Assembly: GCA_902474785.1 (NCBI GenBank)
Contig: CABRXB010000057.1
Location: 1 to 6,845 of the forward strand
Reading direction: 5' to 3'
Length of the DNA: 6,845 nt
Source of the DNA: an uncultured Eubacteriales bacterium
GTDB taxonomy: Bacteria; Bacillota; Clostridia; Oscillospirales; Feifaniaceae
Shown here piece by piece: positions 6,619 through 6,845 of this stretch. Each line of letters starts with the position of its first letter. The stretch's first letter is position 1. The translations under genes were made by a program, and so were the position numbers. Below the pieces are notes generated by a model. That model made no database searches and was not told the origin of the DNA. It saw nothing but the letters and a program-made list of their open reading frames with translations.

Positions 6619-6642
6619 AGAGATTCAAGTTGGTTTAAATTG

Positions 6643-6651
6643 AGAAAGGAG
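6643..6651 (+). promoter_or_regulatory. Ribosome binding site of dapL
   Basis: AGAAAGGAG is a near-ideal match to the 16S rRNA tail and lies eight bases before the ATG at 6660, confirming that start. Confidence 0.88.
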
Positions 6652-6659
6652 AGCAAGTT

Positions 6660-6845
6660 ATGGCAAGAGTTGACAGTACGCTGTACCATCAAAAAGGAGG
6701 CGGCCTCTTTCGCATTTTGGGAGAGATGACCGCGCAGACCCAGGAAAAATATCCCGGCCGCCCCATTGTCAAGCTCGGCGTGGGAGATGTGACGCTCCCG
6801 CTTGCGCCGGCCATTTTGGAGGCGCTGCACGCCGCTGTGGACGAG
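6660..6845 (+). CDS. dapL: LL-diaminopimelate aminotransferase, N-terminal part (3' truncated by window edge)
   Basis: The frame is open from ATG 6660 to the right edge, 62 codons. The visible part fits the start of a fold-type I aminotransferase of the DapL type: a GGLFRILGEMTAQTQEKYPGR lead helix, then IVKLGVGDVTLPLAPAILEAL, where LGVGDVTLPL (39-48) corresponds to the LGIGDTT/VxPLP signature of DapL. DapL converts tetrahydrodipicolinate to LL-diaminopimelate with glutamate as amino donor and PLP as cofactor, supplying lysine and peptidoglycan synthesis. The PLP lysine and most active-site residues lie outside the window, so a related class I/II aminotransferase cannot be fully excluded. The gene follows a long, hairpin-rich, gene-free stretch. 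Confidence 0.82.
   Translation, partial: MARVDSTLYHQKGGGLFRILGEMTAQTQEKYPGRPIVKLGVGDVTLPLAPAILEALHAAVDE

Larger units (their letters stand above)
5708..6642. other. Long intergenic region between rpe and dapL, no convincing gene
   Basis: About 930 bases with lower GC than the neighbouring genes and many A-rich tracts on the + strand. Open frames exist (+ 6084-6638; minus 5972-6367, 5998-6321 and 6126-6830), but none shows a recognisable domain together with a good ribosome binding site, and the longest minus frame runs into dapL. Their products look like chance translations rich in Cys, Phe and Arg. Several short inverted repeats occur, densest in the last 200 bases before dapL. I looked for lysine, T-box, SAM, TPP, FMN, cobalamin and glycine riboswitch cores, tmRNA and RNase P signatures and could not match any. 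It is either a long untranslated leader, an unrecognised noncoding RNA, or decayed sequence. Confidence 0.55.

Noticed and set aside
6084..6638. + strand 184-codon frame as a gene
   Set aside because: No recognisable domain, no well-spaced ribosome binding site, and the frame runs through the long hairpin before dapL; kept only as part of the unexplained region.
5972..6660. Lysine riboswitch or T-box leader for dapL
   Set aside because: A GCCGAAG-like stretch near 6020 and an AGGGTGG at 6498-6504 drew attention, but the surrounding conserved cores and a downstream T-run terminator are absent.

Overview
The window reads as a moderately GC-rich, low-branching Firmicute chromosome, most likely a gut-type Clostridia (Oscillospiraceae/Ruminococcaceae-like). 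The basis is inference: strong AGGAG-type ribosome binding sites, a recO-mutS2 pair, an S-layer-homology (SLH) secreted protein, a clostridial-type uridine kinase and an LL-diaminopimelate aminotransferase (DapL). All recognised genes are on the + strand. Genes are GC-rich, while the two long gaps are visibly richer in A and T.

Layout: (1) bases 1-326, the 3' end of recO; (2) 336-2732, complete mutS2, nine bases after recO and surely co-transcribed; (3) 2814-3713, a small exported protein with an SLH module and a conserved-looking C-terminal domain, ended by a strong rho-independent terminator at 3764-3796; (4) 3797-4157, a gap with one weak minus-strand small-ORF candidate; (5) 4158-4202, an extended -10 promoter with an upstream A/T tract, then udk (uridine kinase) at 4232-4858; (6) 4859-5050, a short gap with a perfect 9-bp inverted repeat and a tiny ORF that ends at the rpe ribosome binding site; (7) 5051-5707, rpe; (8) 5708-6642, about 930 bases without a convincing gene but with a run of potential RNA hairpins; (9) 6660 to the right edge, the first 62 codons of dapL.

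The genes do not form one pathway. recO and mutS2 belong to DNA recombination/repair and, for mutS2, possibly ribosome rescue. udk salvages uridine, rpe serves the pentose phosphate pathway, and dapL makes LL-diaminopimelate for lysine and peptidoglycan. Most of this is core housekeeping. No phage, transposon, CRISPR, toxin-antitoxin or defence system is recognisable. The least explained part is the long, hairpin-rich leader in front of dapL. It could be an undescribed structured RNA or cis-regulator, but no known riboswitch family could be recognised by eye.
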